The translations under genes and the position numbers were made by a program. 34,385 nt of DNA from Deltaproteobacteria bacterium. GTDB taxonomy: Bacteria > Bdellovibrionota_B > Oligoflexia > Oligoflexales > Bog-1112. Position 1 is the stretch's first letter, and each line of letters begins with the position of its first letter. Positions 8,036 through 16,039 of the stretch are shown here, piece after piece. The DNA is taken from positions 1-34,385 of the forward strand of contig CANIBL010000024.1 in NCBI GenBank assembly GCA_947466225.1, written 5' to 3'. Under the pieces are notes generated by a model. The model was not told the DNA's origin. It did no database searches and saw only the letters and a program-made list of their open reading frames with translations.

Positions 8036-9226
8036 ATGATGAAGAAAGACACCACCTATACCCAGCCGTTACTGCTACTCATGATTCTCTTTTTTTCCTT
8101 TGGATTTATCACGGCGCTGAATGATATTTTGACACCCCATCTAAAAGAGCTGTTTGCGTTGAGCTATACCCAAGCGATGTGGGTACAATTTACGTTCTTT
8201 CTTGCCTACGGTGTAGTTTCTTTACCGGCCAGTAAGTTGGTCATCCACATTGGCCATAAAAAGAGCATTGTACTTGCGTTGGCTATTTCTGGAATCGGAT
8301 GCTTACTTTTTTACCCAGCGGCAGAGTATCAGCGGTATGCCATTTTCCTCGGTGCTCTTTTTTGCCTTGCTACTGGTATTACCTTATTACAGGTAGCTAC
8401 CAATCCATATGTAGCAGCGCTTGGACCTGCAAGTACTGCTTCAAGCCGATTGACGTTGACCCAAGCTTGCAATTCTTTGGGCACGACAATAGCTCCATAT
8501 ATCGGGGCTGGTTTGATTCTTTCTCATGCTGCCTCTGATTCTAACGCCGTTCAAACCCTATATGTAGGGCTTGCAACCGCTCTTTTTTCCTTAGCTATTT
8601 TTTTCTCTTGGTTGTCGTTTCCGATGATTTCCCCCTTACCTTCAGAGGCAACTTCCAGCCAAAGTATCGAGAGACCATTTTGGCACAACCGAGTGCTATT
8701 GGGTGGGGTAATCGGTATATTTTTGTATGTCGGCGCTGAAGTTTCTATCGGCAGTTTTTTGGTAAGTTATTTGTCTCATGCAGACATCGGAAATGTGGCC
8801 CTTGAACAGGCAGGGAAATGGGTTTCCTTCTATTGGGGGGGGGCCATGATCGGGCGTTTTTTGGGTGCCTATCTGCAGCGTATTGTACAGCCGGCTCGCC
8901 TGTTATGTCTCTATGCAGGTTGCGCAGCTTCTTTGGTGCTACTTTCGATGCAGACCCATGGGTTCATGGCGGTATATACGATTTTATCCGTAGGGTTTTT
9001 TAACTCCATCATGTTTCCTACTATTTTCACCCTTGCAATTGCTGGATTGGGGGCTCGTACTGCACAAGCCTCTGGATGGCTTTGTACTGCTATTGTCGGA
9101 GGTGCTGTCTTACCGCTTTTGCAAGGCATGGTAGCGGATCATATGGGCTTGCAGCGTTCCTTTTTTCTCCCCATACTGAGCTATAGCTACATTGCCTACT
9201 ATGGATGGAGAAGGAGAGCCCGATGA
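8036..9226 (+). CDS. MFS sugar permease, FucP/GluP-like
   Basis: 396 aa with about 12 membrane segments, the major facilitator layout. The first segment with FGFITALNDILTPHLKELF is typical of the L-fucose/glucose-galactose permease family, as is GITLLQVATNPYVAALGP in segment 5. Sugar:proton symport is expected; the substrate cannot be read from sequence. Start: AAGGA at 8027-8031 precedes ATG 8036 and a second ATG at 8039, either of which could be used. The frame is open further upstream to 7949, but that part is repeat R2. The stop overlaps the ATG of the ROK kinase (ATGA), so the two genes are translationally coupled. A run of nine G (8835-8843) lies in codons 267-270. Confidence 0.9.
   Translation: MMKKDTTYTQPLLLLMILFFSFGFITALNDILTPHLKELFALSYTQAMWVQFTFFLAYGVVSLPASKLVIHIGHKKSIVLALAISGIGCLLFYPAAEYQRYAIFLGALFCLATGITLLQVATNPYVAALGPASTASSRLTLTQACNSLGTTIAPYIGAGLILSHAASDSNAVQTLYVGLATALFSLAIFFSWLSFPMISPLPSEATSSQSIERPFWHNRVLLGGVIGIFLYVGAEVSIGSFLVSYLSHADIGNVALEQAGKWVSFYWGGAMIGRFLGAYLQRIVQPARLLCLYAGCAASLVLLSMQTHGFMAVYTILSVGFFNSIMFPTIFTLAIAGLGARTAQASGWLCTAIVGGAVLPLLQGMVADHMGLQRSFFLPILSYSYIAYYGWRRRAR
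8835..8843 (+). repeat. G9 homopolymer inside the MFS gene
   Basis: Nine G in a row within the FYWGGAMIGRF segment. The frame is open as given; a one-base slip would truncate the transporter and uncouple the kinase downstream. Confidence 0.8.
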
Positions 9227-10263
9227 CGACTCGTTTGCTTACAGATGCGATATTGGGAATCGATATTGGAGGGACTAAAACGGCTTTTGGATTTGTCTCT
9301 CTGACGGGTGAGCTATTGGGCTTCGATAAGATTCTGACTGAGGCTTCTCAACCGGCCTCTGTTTTTTTTACCCGCCTTCATGAGGCGGTTTGTGCCTTGC
9401 AAGCGAAAATTTCCATTCCCATTCGACTCAAAGGCATTGGCGTGGGAGCGCCGAATGCCAATTTTTTTACGGGCGAGATGGTCAATCCTCCCAATCTTCC
9501 CTGGGGCATTGTGTCGGTAACAGATATTCTGTCTGCTTCCTTCGGTGTACCTTGTTTACTTACAAATGATGCGAAGGCAGCAGCGCTGGGAGAACATATT
9601 TTTGGTGCTGCAAAAGGGGTAAAAAATTTCATTGTACTCACCATCGGAACCGGATTGGGTAGTGGCATCATATGCAATGGGGAGTTGGTGTATGGGCATG
9701 ATGGATTTGCCGGAGAAATTGGGCATACCATCTATGATCCAAGAGGAAGAGAGTGTGGATGTGGTCGCCTCGGTTGTCTAGAAACCTATGTATCTGCATC
9801 TGGATTGAAGAGAACTGCATTTGAGTTGTTGGCTCATAGACGAACCACTTCTCTATTTCAGAATCAGTCTTTTGATTTGTTGACGGCCAAAAATATTTTT
9901 GAAGCGGCCCAACAAGGGGATTGTATCGCGTTGGAAACCTTTGATCAAACTGCGCGTATTCTGGCTGCTAAGCTGGCGGATACCATCGCCCATGTAAGCC
10001 CAAGTCATATCTTTCTATGCGGTGGCGTAGCCCAGGCCGGCGAGTTGTTGTTTTCTCCTTTACGACGTTACATAGAAGCATCCCTTTTAACTGTCTTTCG
10101 AGGTAAGGTGAAGTTGTTGCCCTCTGCATTACCAGCGGGGCAGGCTGCGATTTTGGGCGCAGCCGCGTTGTTTGTATCGAAAGGAGATCTGCGATCATGC
10201 AGCCCTGGATTGAACGCTTCCTCACGCTTGACTACATCAGAATTGCAACCCCTTTCTTCCTGA
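9223..10263 (+). CDS. ROK-family sugar kinase (glucokinase-like)
   Basis: 346 aa. It phosphorylates a hexose with ATP. The N-terminal ATP-binding motif is GIDIGGTKTAFGF, and the catalytic Asp is D116 in TNDAKAAALGE. The ROK signature follows as GTGLGSGIICNG, then the GEIGH histidine and the zinc site CGCGRLGC. Glucokinase is likeliest, but fructokinase or N-acetylmannosamine kinase cannot be excluded. ATG 9223 overlaps the transporter stop by four bases and has AAGGAGA upstream, so uptake and phosphorylation of the sugar are coupled. The last 22 residues overlap the start of the sterol-desaturase remnant in another frame and are longer than usual for the family. A T8 run lies at 9362-9369. 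Confidence 0.92.
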   Translation: MTTRLLTDAILGIDIGGTKTAFGFVSLTGELLGFDKILTEASQPASVFFTRLHEAVCALQAKISIPIRLKGIGVGAPNANFFTGEMVNPPNLPWGIVSVTDILSASFGVPCLLTNDAKAAALGEHIFGAAKGVKNFIVLTIGTGLGSGIICNGELVYGHDGFAGEIGHTIYDPRGRECGCGRLGCLETYVSASGLKRTAFELLAHRRTTSLFQNQSFDLLTAKNIFEAAQQGDCIALETFDQTARILAAKLADTIAHVSPSHIFLCGGVAQAGELLFSPLRRYIEASLLTVFRGKVKLLPSALPAGQAAILGAAALFVSKGDLRSCSPGLNASSRLTTSELQPLSS

Positions 10264-10822
10264 TATTTATCAGGCTTGAGGTGGCGTACTGTCGGATGCA
10301 TCAACTCCCCTACTATCGATATGCTGCACTTTTCTTCTTCTTCTTCTTACCTCCAAACCTTAGCGGCAGGTTGCACCCTATTTCTTGGTGTGGATTTTTA
10401 TTACTACTGGTTTCATCGAATGGCCCATCACATCAATGTCGGATTTGGCAGTCATGTGGTACATCACTCGAGTGAAGAGTATAATCTGACAATTGCTTTG
10501 CGACAGAGAGCTTTCCAACACTTCTTTTCTTTTGTTTTTTACTTATCATTGGCCTGGATTGGATATCCATCTAGTTGGTTTGTGTCCATGGTAGCACTCA
10601 ATACCGAATCGCAATTTTGGGTGCACACGCGTACCATCGATAAATTTCCGGTCGGCGCGCATGCATATGGTTTGTGGTTGCCATGATCTTGTATTTGCTT
10701 TTTCCGCATCTACCCAATTTCTTGCAAGTGATTGTGGCCATGTTGGTAATGGGAATGCTAGTCCAATGTGGACGTTTTTTCACATCGTGTTCGAGGTCAG
10801 AGCCTCCTTCAGTCGACGATTG
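10197..10822 (+). pseudogene. Decayed sterol desaturase / fatty acid hydroxylase family gene
   Basis: Pieces of one membrane protein lie in different frames. Frame 1 from ATG 10197 (behind AAAGGAG) gives the N-terminus with a membrane segment up to about 10330. Frame 2 continues with DFYYYWFHRMAHH and HVVHH, two of the histidine boxes that bind the di-iron centre, up to HTRTIDKFP near 10650. The next part, which should hold the third box (HHxxHH), is missing. A third frame from 10683 gives a hydrophobic tail to 10822. The first frame change falls at or just before a TTC repeat (10331-10347). Two independent lesions point to a dead gene. It overlaps the ROK gene end and the tail of the opposite-strand regulator gene. 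Confidence 0.75.
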
Positions 10823-11625
10823 ATAAAAGATTTTGATACCCAAAAAACTTCTGCCAATTGGGTCACCAAATCATGGGATATATCCATTTTGGCTATTTCT
10901 GCTTGTAGAAGAGGGGTAGGAACCAAGAGGTAGAAGGCAAAAAGATTGGTTGCAACTTCTTGTATATGCGCCAGCGGTTTTTGTAAGATCTCCTGTAGGG
11001 AGGCATCTAGGTTTTTCATCGGTGCTAAAAAATGATCTGCGATGGATAGTGCCAATCGATACCGAAAATCAGATCGCATACTGCCGAGGGATTTTTGGTC
11101 AGCAGAAATGCTGATTTCAGGGTAGATTATCAAAAGTTCAGGTAAATATAAGGGGGCTTCTCGAAATCCAATTTTTTGGTGAATCTGTTCTACCATGGTT
11201 GCAATTTTTTGCTTGTCTAGGCTAAACAGGCTGCGGAAATCTTGTTCCCGCTCTTTGGACCAAGAGGCTGCATAGAAGCGGTAATAGTCTTTCTTAGCTG
11301 ATTCTATTTGTTTGCTATCTACCAGGGTGGGGCCATACCCATTGCACTCAAAAAAAGCTTCCTCATCGTTGACTTCACCGGCTGCTAAGTCGCGAACCAA
11401 TCGTTCATCTACGCCCAGATAAGAGGCTATCCCTTTAATTGCCTGTATAGAGCGGACATTTTTTTTCCCTTTTTTCCAATGGCTACAATCCGCTGGATCA
11501 AACCCCAAAATTTGCCCTACATCTTGGTCGATTATGCGGATACCGCCATATTTTTGATCAAGTACGCGCCGACAAAATCGGAACAAACTTGCAGAGTGAG
11601 GGTATCGGATGACCTCTTGCTTCAC
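10780..11625 (-). CDS. XRE-type regulator with degenerate ImmA/IrrE-like domain
   Basis: 281 aa from GTG 11625, which has GGGAG eight bases upstream; the frame is open to 11820, but that would run into the motA promoter and start. Residues about 28-80 form a helix-turn-helix of XRE type (DQDVGQILGF...HWKKGKKN...IASYLGV). The C-terminal half (about 150-275) follows the layout of the ImmA/IrrE (DUF955) peptidase domain. It has QEVATNLFAFYLLVP where that family has the E-x-E-A-N-x-F-A-x-x-LLMP helix, then a terminal LAEVFWVSKSFINRRLKE. The expected HExxH is replaced by IADHF, so the zinc site appears lost. It is likely a DNA-binding regulator with a sensory rather than proteolytic half (inference). 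Divergent from motA. Confidence 0.65.
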   Translation of the reverse strand: MKQEVIRYPHSASLFRFCRRVLDQKYGGIRIIDQDVGQILGFDPADCSHWKKGKKNVRSIQAIKGIASYLGVDERLVRDLAAGEVNDEEAFFECNGYGPTLVDSKQIESAKKDYYRFYAASWSKEREQDFRSLFSLDKQKIATMVEQIHQKIGFREAPLYLPELLIIYPEISISADQKSLGSMRSDFRYRLALSIADHFLAPMKNLDASLQEILQKPLAHIQEVATNLFAFYLLVPTPLLQAEIAKMDISHDLVTQLAEVFWVSKSFINRRLKEALTSNTM

Positions 11626-11742
11626 GATGGATACTCCCGATCGTAAGGGGAATTTTTTAGGTGCAGTGGGGAAGCTGTTTCCAATATGGAGCAAGAATTT
11701 TTGAGAAAAGTCAATCGATTGCGCAAGTAGGCAACAAATACC

Positions 11743-11772
11743 GCTCTTGCTCTTGCTCTTCTTCTCTATACT
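11743..11772 (+). promoter_or_regulatory. Candidate motA promoter with (GCTCTT)3 repeat
   Basis: TATACT at 11767-11772 is a good -10 word placed 19 bp before the motA ATG. Just upstream lies GCTCTT three times in tandem (11743-11760), which occupies the -35 to spacer region. No good -35 hexamer stands at 17 bp, so an activator or slip-sensitive spacing is possible. The leader would be very short. Confidence 0.35.
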
Positions 11773-11791
11773 AAAAGAGAGGGGGGACACC

Positions 11792-12559
11792 ATGTCTGGT
11801 ATATTAGGTATCTGTGGCATCGCTTTTGGGCTCTACTATATTTTCCAGTTCAAAGAGACCAGCTTTGTTGGGTTCTATGATTTACCCTCTTTAGTCTTTC
11901 TTAGTGTTTTGCCCCCTTGCATTATGCTGCTCTCCCATCGTTTGGGAGACTTTTGGACTGGGATTCAAATTCTCTTTCGAGCCGTATTTCATGACACCAT
12001 GCGGGAACAAGGTGCTGTGATTCACAGCTTGAGTATTTGTTCTGCTAAAATTCGCGAGCAAGGTATGGGCTCTCTAATGGAAGAGCAGAAGAAAAAGCAG
12101 TATGACCTGTTACATGATGGACTCTCCATGATTCTAAATAATTTCACCTTTGAGGAAGTGCATCATAATTTACAGGCCAAGATTGACTTTCGACAAACCA
12201 AACTTACATTAGCCAGTCACCTGTTTGAGAATATGGCCCGGGTTTCACCTGGGGTTGGGATGATTGGAACATTGGTTGGCCTGGTACATATGATGTCCAA
12301 TCTAACAGATCCAGGCTCTATCGGCGCGGGGATGGCAGTTGCATTGCTGACAACATTATATGGTCTCTTGGTGGGAACCCTTTTGTATTCTCCATTTGGA
12401 GAAAAAATCAGCATTGAAGCAGAGAAAATTTACCATCTCGATCTGTTGGTTTTAGAGGGGGTGTTGGCGTTGAAAGACAAAAAATCCAGCCTCCACCTGA
12501 AAAATATCGTAAAGACATATGGCAAGCAGATGGGAAAACCAACGCCAAATGAAAAATAA
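11792..12559 (+). CDS. motA: Flagellar stator protein MotA
   Basis: 255 aa. With MotB it forms the ion-driven stator that turns the flagellar rotor in the inner membrane. Four membrane segments are seen: near 1-20, near 30-50, and two in the conserved C-terminal part. That part reads SPGVGMIGTLVGLVHMM and GAGMAVALLTTLYGLLVGTLLY, the MotA signature, with the conserved prolines. The cytoplasmic loop (about 55-150) is charged. AGGGGGG before ATG 11792 is the ribosome-binding site. The stop overlaps motB. It diverges from an XRE-type regulator gene. The MotA/TolQ/ExbB superfamily is certain; MotA is preferred over ExbB because MotB follows. Confidence 0.93.
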   Translation: MSGILGICGIAFGLYYIFQFKETSFVGFYDLPSLVFLSVLPPCIMLLSHRLGDFWTGIQILFRAVFHDTMREQGAVIHSLSICSAKIREQGMGSLMEEQKKKQYDLLHDGLSMILNNFTFEEVHHNLQAKIDFRQTKLTLASHLFENMARVSPGVGMIGTLVGLVHMMSNLTDPGSIGAGMAVALLTTLYGLLVGTLLYSPFGEKISIEAEKIYHLDLLVLEGVLALKDKKSSLHLKNIVKTYGKQMGKPTPNEK

Positions 12560-13235
12560 TTCTTCTTTTAAATTGAACACTCAAAAAGAAGCCATTTGGA
12601 TGTTGTCTTTTTCAGATATGACATTATCTTTGCTCTGTTTTTTCCTTCTCATGCTGTCCTTTGCTACGAAATCAAAACCGGCTTCTGCATCTGCAGCAGC
12701 GCCTGCTGCTTCCCCTTCCCATTCAGCTGCTGCGCCCATCACATCTGGAGTTCCGGTTCCCCTACCAAAAGATCTAACTCAATTGGCTGCAACGCTGCGC
12801 CGAATATTGCAAGAAAAAAAATTGGATGGTATTTTGCATGTGGAGTTGGATCAAAAAGGGCTTCGTGTGGAATTCTCTGATGGACTTATTTTTGATCCAA
12901 CCGAAGCCAACCCAAATCCTCGCTATAAAAAACTTTTGTCTGAGATCACTTCGATTATCTCGCCATTTACAGCCCAACATCGAATTACAGTCGAGGGACA
13001 TACAGATGACACCCCCGTACTCCCTGGGGGGGCATTTTCTTCCAATTGGGAGTTGAGTAGTGCAAGAAGTTTGGCTTTTCTCCACCTGTTCCTGCAGTAC
13101 GGGGTAAAGGACGAAAATATTTCTGTTTTAGCTTATGCCCATACTCGGCCCAAAATTCCATATAAAGGACGTACCGGGGTATCGTTGCAGACAGCAAGAA
13201 ATGCAAATCGCAGAGTTGTGCTTTGGTTGGAGTAA
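12549..13235 (+). CDS. motB: Flagellar stator protein MotB
   Basis: 228 aa. Single N-terminal membrane segment with the ion-carrying aspartate D23 (WMLSFSDMTLSLLCFFLLML). An Ala/Pro/Ser-rich linker follows, then an OmpA-type peptidoglycan-binding domain (VEGHTDDTPV, NWELSSARS, NANRRVVLWLE). ATG 12549 overlaps the motA stop by 11 bases, so coupling is likely; a start at 12519 is possible but would add a polar stretch. The short linker between membrane segment and OmpA domain is usual for the family. A G7 run lies at 13026-13032. No other flagellar genes are in the window. Confidence 0.92.
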   Translation: MKNNSSFKLNTQKEAIWMLSFSDMTLSLLCFFLLMLSFATKSKPASASAAAPAASPSHSAAAPITSGVPVPLPKDLTQLAATLRRILQEKKLDGILHVELDQKGLRVEFSDGLIFDPTEANPNPRYKKLLSEITSIISPFTAQHRITVEGHTDDTPVLPGGAFSSNWELSSARSLAFLHLFLQYGVKDENISVLAYAHTRPKIPYKGRTGVSLQTARNANRRVVLWLE

Positions 13236-13319
13236 ATCCTGTGTTACATAAAGGAAAATGGAAGTGAGACACACGGGCAATCGATCGAAAGGAACGATTT
13301 CACAACCAAGGCACATATT

Positions 13320-13652
13320 ATGGGTAAAAAGATCTTTAAAGATATCGAGGAGGATGACAGTGATACCAATGTCATCACAAAATCAGATGTCAAAATTCAA
13401 GAACCTTCCATGTATCGAGTTTTGTTACACAACGATGATTACACCCCAATGGACTTTGTGGTGGACATCCTCGAGTCAGTGTTCAACATGAAACATCCAC
13501 AAGCTACGCAAATTATGATGGATGTGCACCAAAAGGGGGTTGGGGTATGCGGTGTTTACACCTGTGAGATTGCCGAGACAAAGGTAGCGATCGTGACAGA
13601 ATCCGCGAGAAAAGAAGAGTATCCGCTCAAATGTACGATGGAACAAGCGTAA
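13320..13652 (+). CDS. clpS: ATP-dependent Clp protease adaptor ClpS
   Basis: 110 aa, the usual length. ClpS binds N-degron substrates and hands them to ClpA. The conserved core is YRVLLHNDDYTPMDFVVDIL, followed by AxxIMxxVHxKG (ATQIMMDVHQKG) and the C-terminal VYTCEIAETKV stretch. The N-terminal extension is acidic (KDIEEDDSDT). AAGG lies about 10 bases before the ATG at 13320. clpA follows 11 bp after the stop, the common clpS-clpA pairing. Confidence 0.96.
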   Translation: MGKKIFKDIEEDDSDTNVITKSDVKIQEPSMYRVLLHNDDYTPMDFVVDILESVFNMKHPQATQIMMDVHQKGVGVCGVYTCEIAETKVAIVTESARKEEYPLKCTMEQA

Positions 13653-13663
13653 TGGGGGGCCGC

Positions 13664-15988
13664 ATGATCAGTCATGAATTGGAAATTTCACTAAACCAAG
13701 CTGTGCAGGAAGCCCAAAAAAGAAAACATGCTTATGTAAGTATTGAGCATGTGTTATTTGCGCTGCTCAAGAATCCTCGGATTTGCAAAATCGTAGAAGG
13801 ATGCGGTGGCTTGGTGCAAGACCTCAATCATGAGTTGGAAGGATTTTTTTCTACGAAACTGGATCATACCCCCATCGACCAAAATCCCCAGCCAACGGTG
13901 GGATTTCAACGGGTGTTGCAACGAGCGGCTCAACAAGTGTTGGCAGCAGGAAAAGACAAAATTTACGGAGATGCCATACTCATTTCCATCTTGTCCGAAA
14001 AAGAATCTTATGCAGCCTATTTTCTTTTAAAGCAAAATATTTCCCGATTTGATTTGATCCAATATATTTCCCACAATAATGAAAATGCCTCTCTTTCCAT
14101 TACCGAGCATACTTCAGAGAAAAATTTGCTTCGAGGCGAGGGGTGGGAGATTCCATCTGATCCAAGTAAGGAAGTAGAACCTCATGCTCGAGAAACCATT
14201 GAAGAGCCAGAAACGCCTGAGAAATCAAAAAAACGTAAAACGCTATTAGAGTCGTATACCGTAGATTTGTGCGAAAAAGCTGCATTGGGTAAAATAGATC
14301 CCATTATTGGTCGTGTAGAAGAACTTGAGCGTACCGTACAAGTCTTGTGCCGAAGGAAGAAGAATAATCCGCTATTTGTAGGGGAATCTGGAGTAGGAAA
14401 AACGGCGATTGCCGAAGGATTGGCGTCGAAAATTATCCAAAAAGAAGTACCAGAAGTGCTACGAGGGGCTAAAGTCTACGCTCTTGATTTGGGTGCGCTA
14501 TTGGCGGGCACCAAATTCCGAGGGGATTTTGAACAGCGCTTGAAGGGGTTGATTCAGGAACTAAAAGAAATACCCCATTCTATTTTATTTATTGATGAGA
14601 TTCATACCATTATTGGAGCTGGTGCTGTGAGCGGTGGTGCGATGGATGCTTCCAATATTTTGAAGCCTTTTCTGGCATCAGGGGAGATTCGATGCATTGG
14701 GTCGACTACATACAAAGAGTATCGGCAGTATATTGAGAACGACCATGCACTATCTCGTCGGTTTCAACGCATTCCTGTGGAGGAGCCCAATCAAGAAGAT
14801 GCAGTCGCAATATTGAAAGGACTCAAGAAGTACTACGAAGACTATCATCATGTGCAATATTCAGTAGAGGCTTTGAAAGGCGCTGTTGAACTGTCGATGC
14901 TTCACTTGAAAGATCAGCATTTACCCGATAAAGCCATTGATGTAATCGATGAAGTAGGGGCGCGTTTTTCATTGAAGAAAAAATCCTCTACAGGAAAGAT
15001 CCCAAATATCGGCTTGCAAGATATTAAAGAAACCATTGCGAAAATGGCAAGAATTCCGGTTCAACGATTGTCAGCTGCAGGTAAAAGTAGTCTGCAAGAC
15101 TTGGGAAATAAAATGCGAGCGGCCGTATTTGGGCAGGATTCGGCGGTAGAATCGTTGGAGTCTGTGATCAAGTTGTCTCGATCTGGCTTGGCTCGGCAGG
15201 ACCGACCTATCGGATCTTTCTTGTTTGCGGGGCCGACCGGGGTGGGGAAAACCGAGCTGGCAAAAATCTTGGCTCAGACCTTGGGGATCTCATATATTCG
15301 CTTGGATATGAGTGAATATATGGAGCGTCATGCGGTATCTCGATTGATTGGAGCGCCTCCAGGATATGTTGGGTATGAAGAAGGGGGGTTGCTTACCGAT
15401 CAAGTCCACAAGCAACCTCACGCGGTGCTGTTGTTGGATGAGATAGAAAAAGCGCACCCAGATGTGCATAATATTTTACTTCAAATTATGGATCATGGAA
15501 CCTTAACAGACTCCAGTGGAAGAAAGACTGATTTCCAAAATATCATTCTCATCATGACCACCAACGTAGGTGCGGCTGAGCTGGCGCGAGAATCTATTGG
15601 GTTTACCCGTAGCCAAATGGAAACAGGAAAAGATAAGGCGGCATTGACACAAGCCTTTTCCCCTGAATTTCGCAACCGATTGGATCGGATTGTTACGTTT
15701 GGTGCATTGGCTGAAGTTACGTTGCTTCAAATTGTAGATAAATTTCTGGATGAACTTCGGGTGCAGTTGGAGAAAAAACGGGTATCACTTGTTATTAGCG
15801 ATGAAGCTAGAAAGTGGCTCGGTAAAAAAGGCTATGATCCAGCCTATGGTGCACGCCCGATGCATCGGACCATTCAGGATTGGGTCAAAAAACCTCTTGC
15901 GGAGGAATTGCTCTTTGGCAAACTCACAAAAGGGGGGATTGCTTCTCTTGATGTGAAAGAGGATGTTTTGGTTTTTGCTTACACGTAG
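13664..15988 (+). CDS. clpA: Clp protease ATP-binding subunit ClpA
   Basis: 774 aa. AAA+ unfoldase that threads substrates into ClpP. The N-domain (about 1-145) holds two Clp-N repeats and should be the ClpS docking site. A charged linker (about 150-205) follows. The first AAA module has Walker A GESGVGKT (240-247) and Walker B LFIDEIHT. The second has GPTGVGKT from residue 523 and LLLDEIEKAHPDV. The C-terminus carries the D2-small domain with YDPAYGARPMHR. There is no ClpB/ClpC middle coiled coil, which fits ClpA. The start at 13664 is chosen because GGGGGG precedes it by 4-5 bases; ATG 13652, overlapping the clpS stop, is the alternative. Confidence 0.95.
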   Translation: MISHELEISLNQAVQEAQKRKHAYVSIEHVLFALLKNPRICKIVEGCGGLVQDLNHELEGFFSTKLDHTPIDQNPQPTVGFQRVLQRAAQQVLAAGKDKIYGDAILISILSEKESYAAYFLLKQNISRFDLIQYISHNNENASLSITEHTSEKNLLRGEGWEIPSDPSKEVEPHARETIEEPETPEKSKKRKTLLESYTVDLCEKAALGKIDPIIGRVEELERTVQVLCRRKKNNPLFVGESGVGKTAIAEGLASKIIQKEVPEVLRGAKVYALDLGALLAGTKFRGDFEQRLKGLIQELKEIPHSILFIDEIHTIIGAGAVSGGAMDASNILKPFLASGEIRCIGSTTYKEYRQYIENDHALSRRFQRIPVEEPNQEDAVAILKGLKKYYEDYHHVQYSVEALKGAVELSMLHLKDQHLPDKAIDVIDEVGARFSLKKKSSTGKIPNIGLQDIKETIAKMARIPVQRLSAAGKSSLQDLGNKMRAAVFGQDSAVESLESVIKLSRSGLARQDRPIGSFLFAGPTGVGKTELAKILAQTLGISYIRLDMSEYMERHAVSRLIGAPPGYVGYEEGGLLTDQVHKQPHAVLLLDEIEKAHPDVHNILLQIMDHGTLTDSSGRKTDFQNIILIMTTNVGAAELARESIGFTRSQMETGKDKAALTQAFSPEFRNRLDRIVTFGALAEVTLLQIVDKFLDELRVQLEKKRVSLVISDEARKWLGKKGYDPAYGARPMHRTIQDWVKKPLAEELLFGKLTKGGIASLDVKEDVLVFAYT

Positions 15989-15992
15989 GGTC

Positions 15993-16038
15993 TTTTTTCA
16001 TCGGAACCAGCTGCGCAGGTTCCGAACCTCCTTGTCGC
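15993..16038. repeat. Solo copy R3 of the dispersed hairpin repeat
   Basis: It fills the 51-bp gap between the convergent stops of clpA and the LRR lipoprotein gene. Core 16002-16024: CGGAACC and GGTTCCG form a perfect 7-bp outer stem around AGCTGCGCA. T6 (15993-15998) lies on the left and AACCTCCTTGTC on the right, as in the left arm of element B. There is no T run after the hairpin on either strand, so it is not a standard terminator. Confidence 0.8.
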
Positions 16039-16039
16039 A

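Noticed and set aside
11626-11820. Longer start of the XRE regulator
   Set aside because: It would cover the motA promoter and start, and its composition is unlike the rest of the protein.
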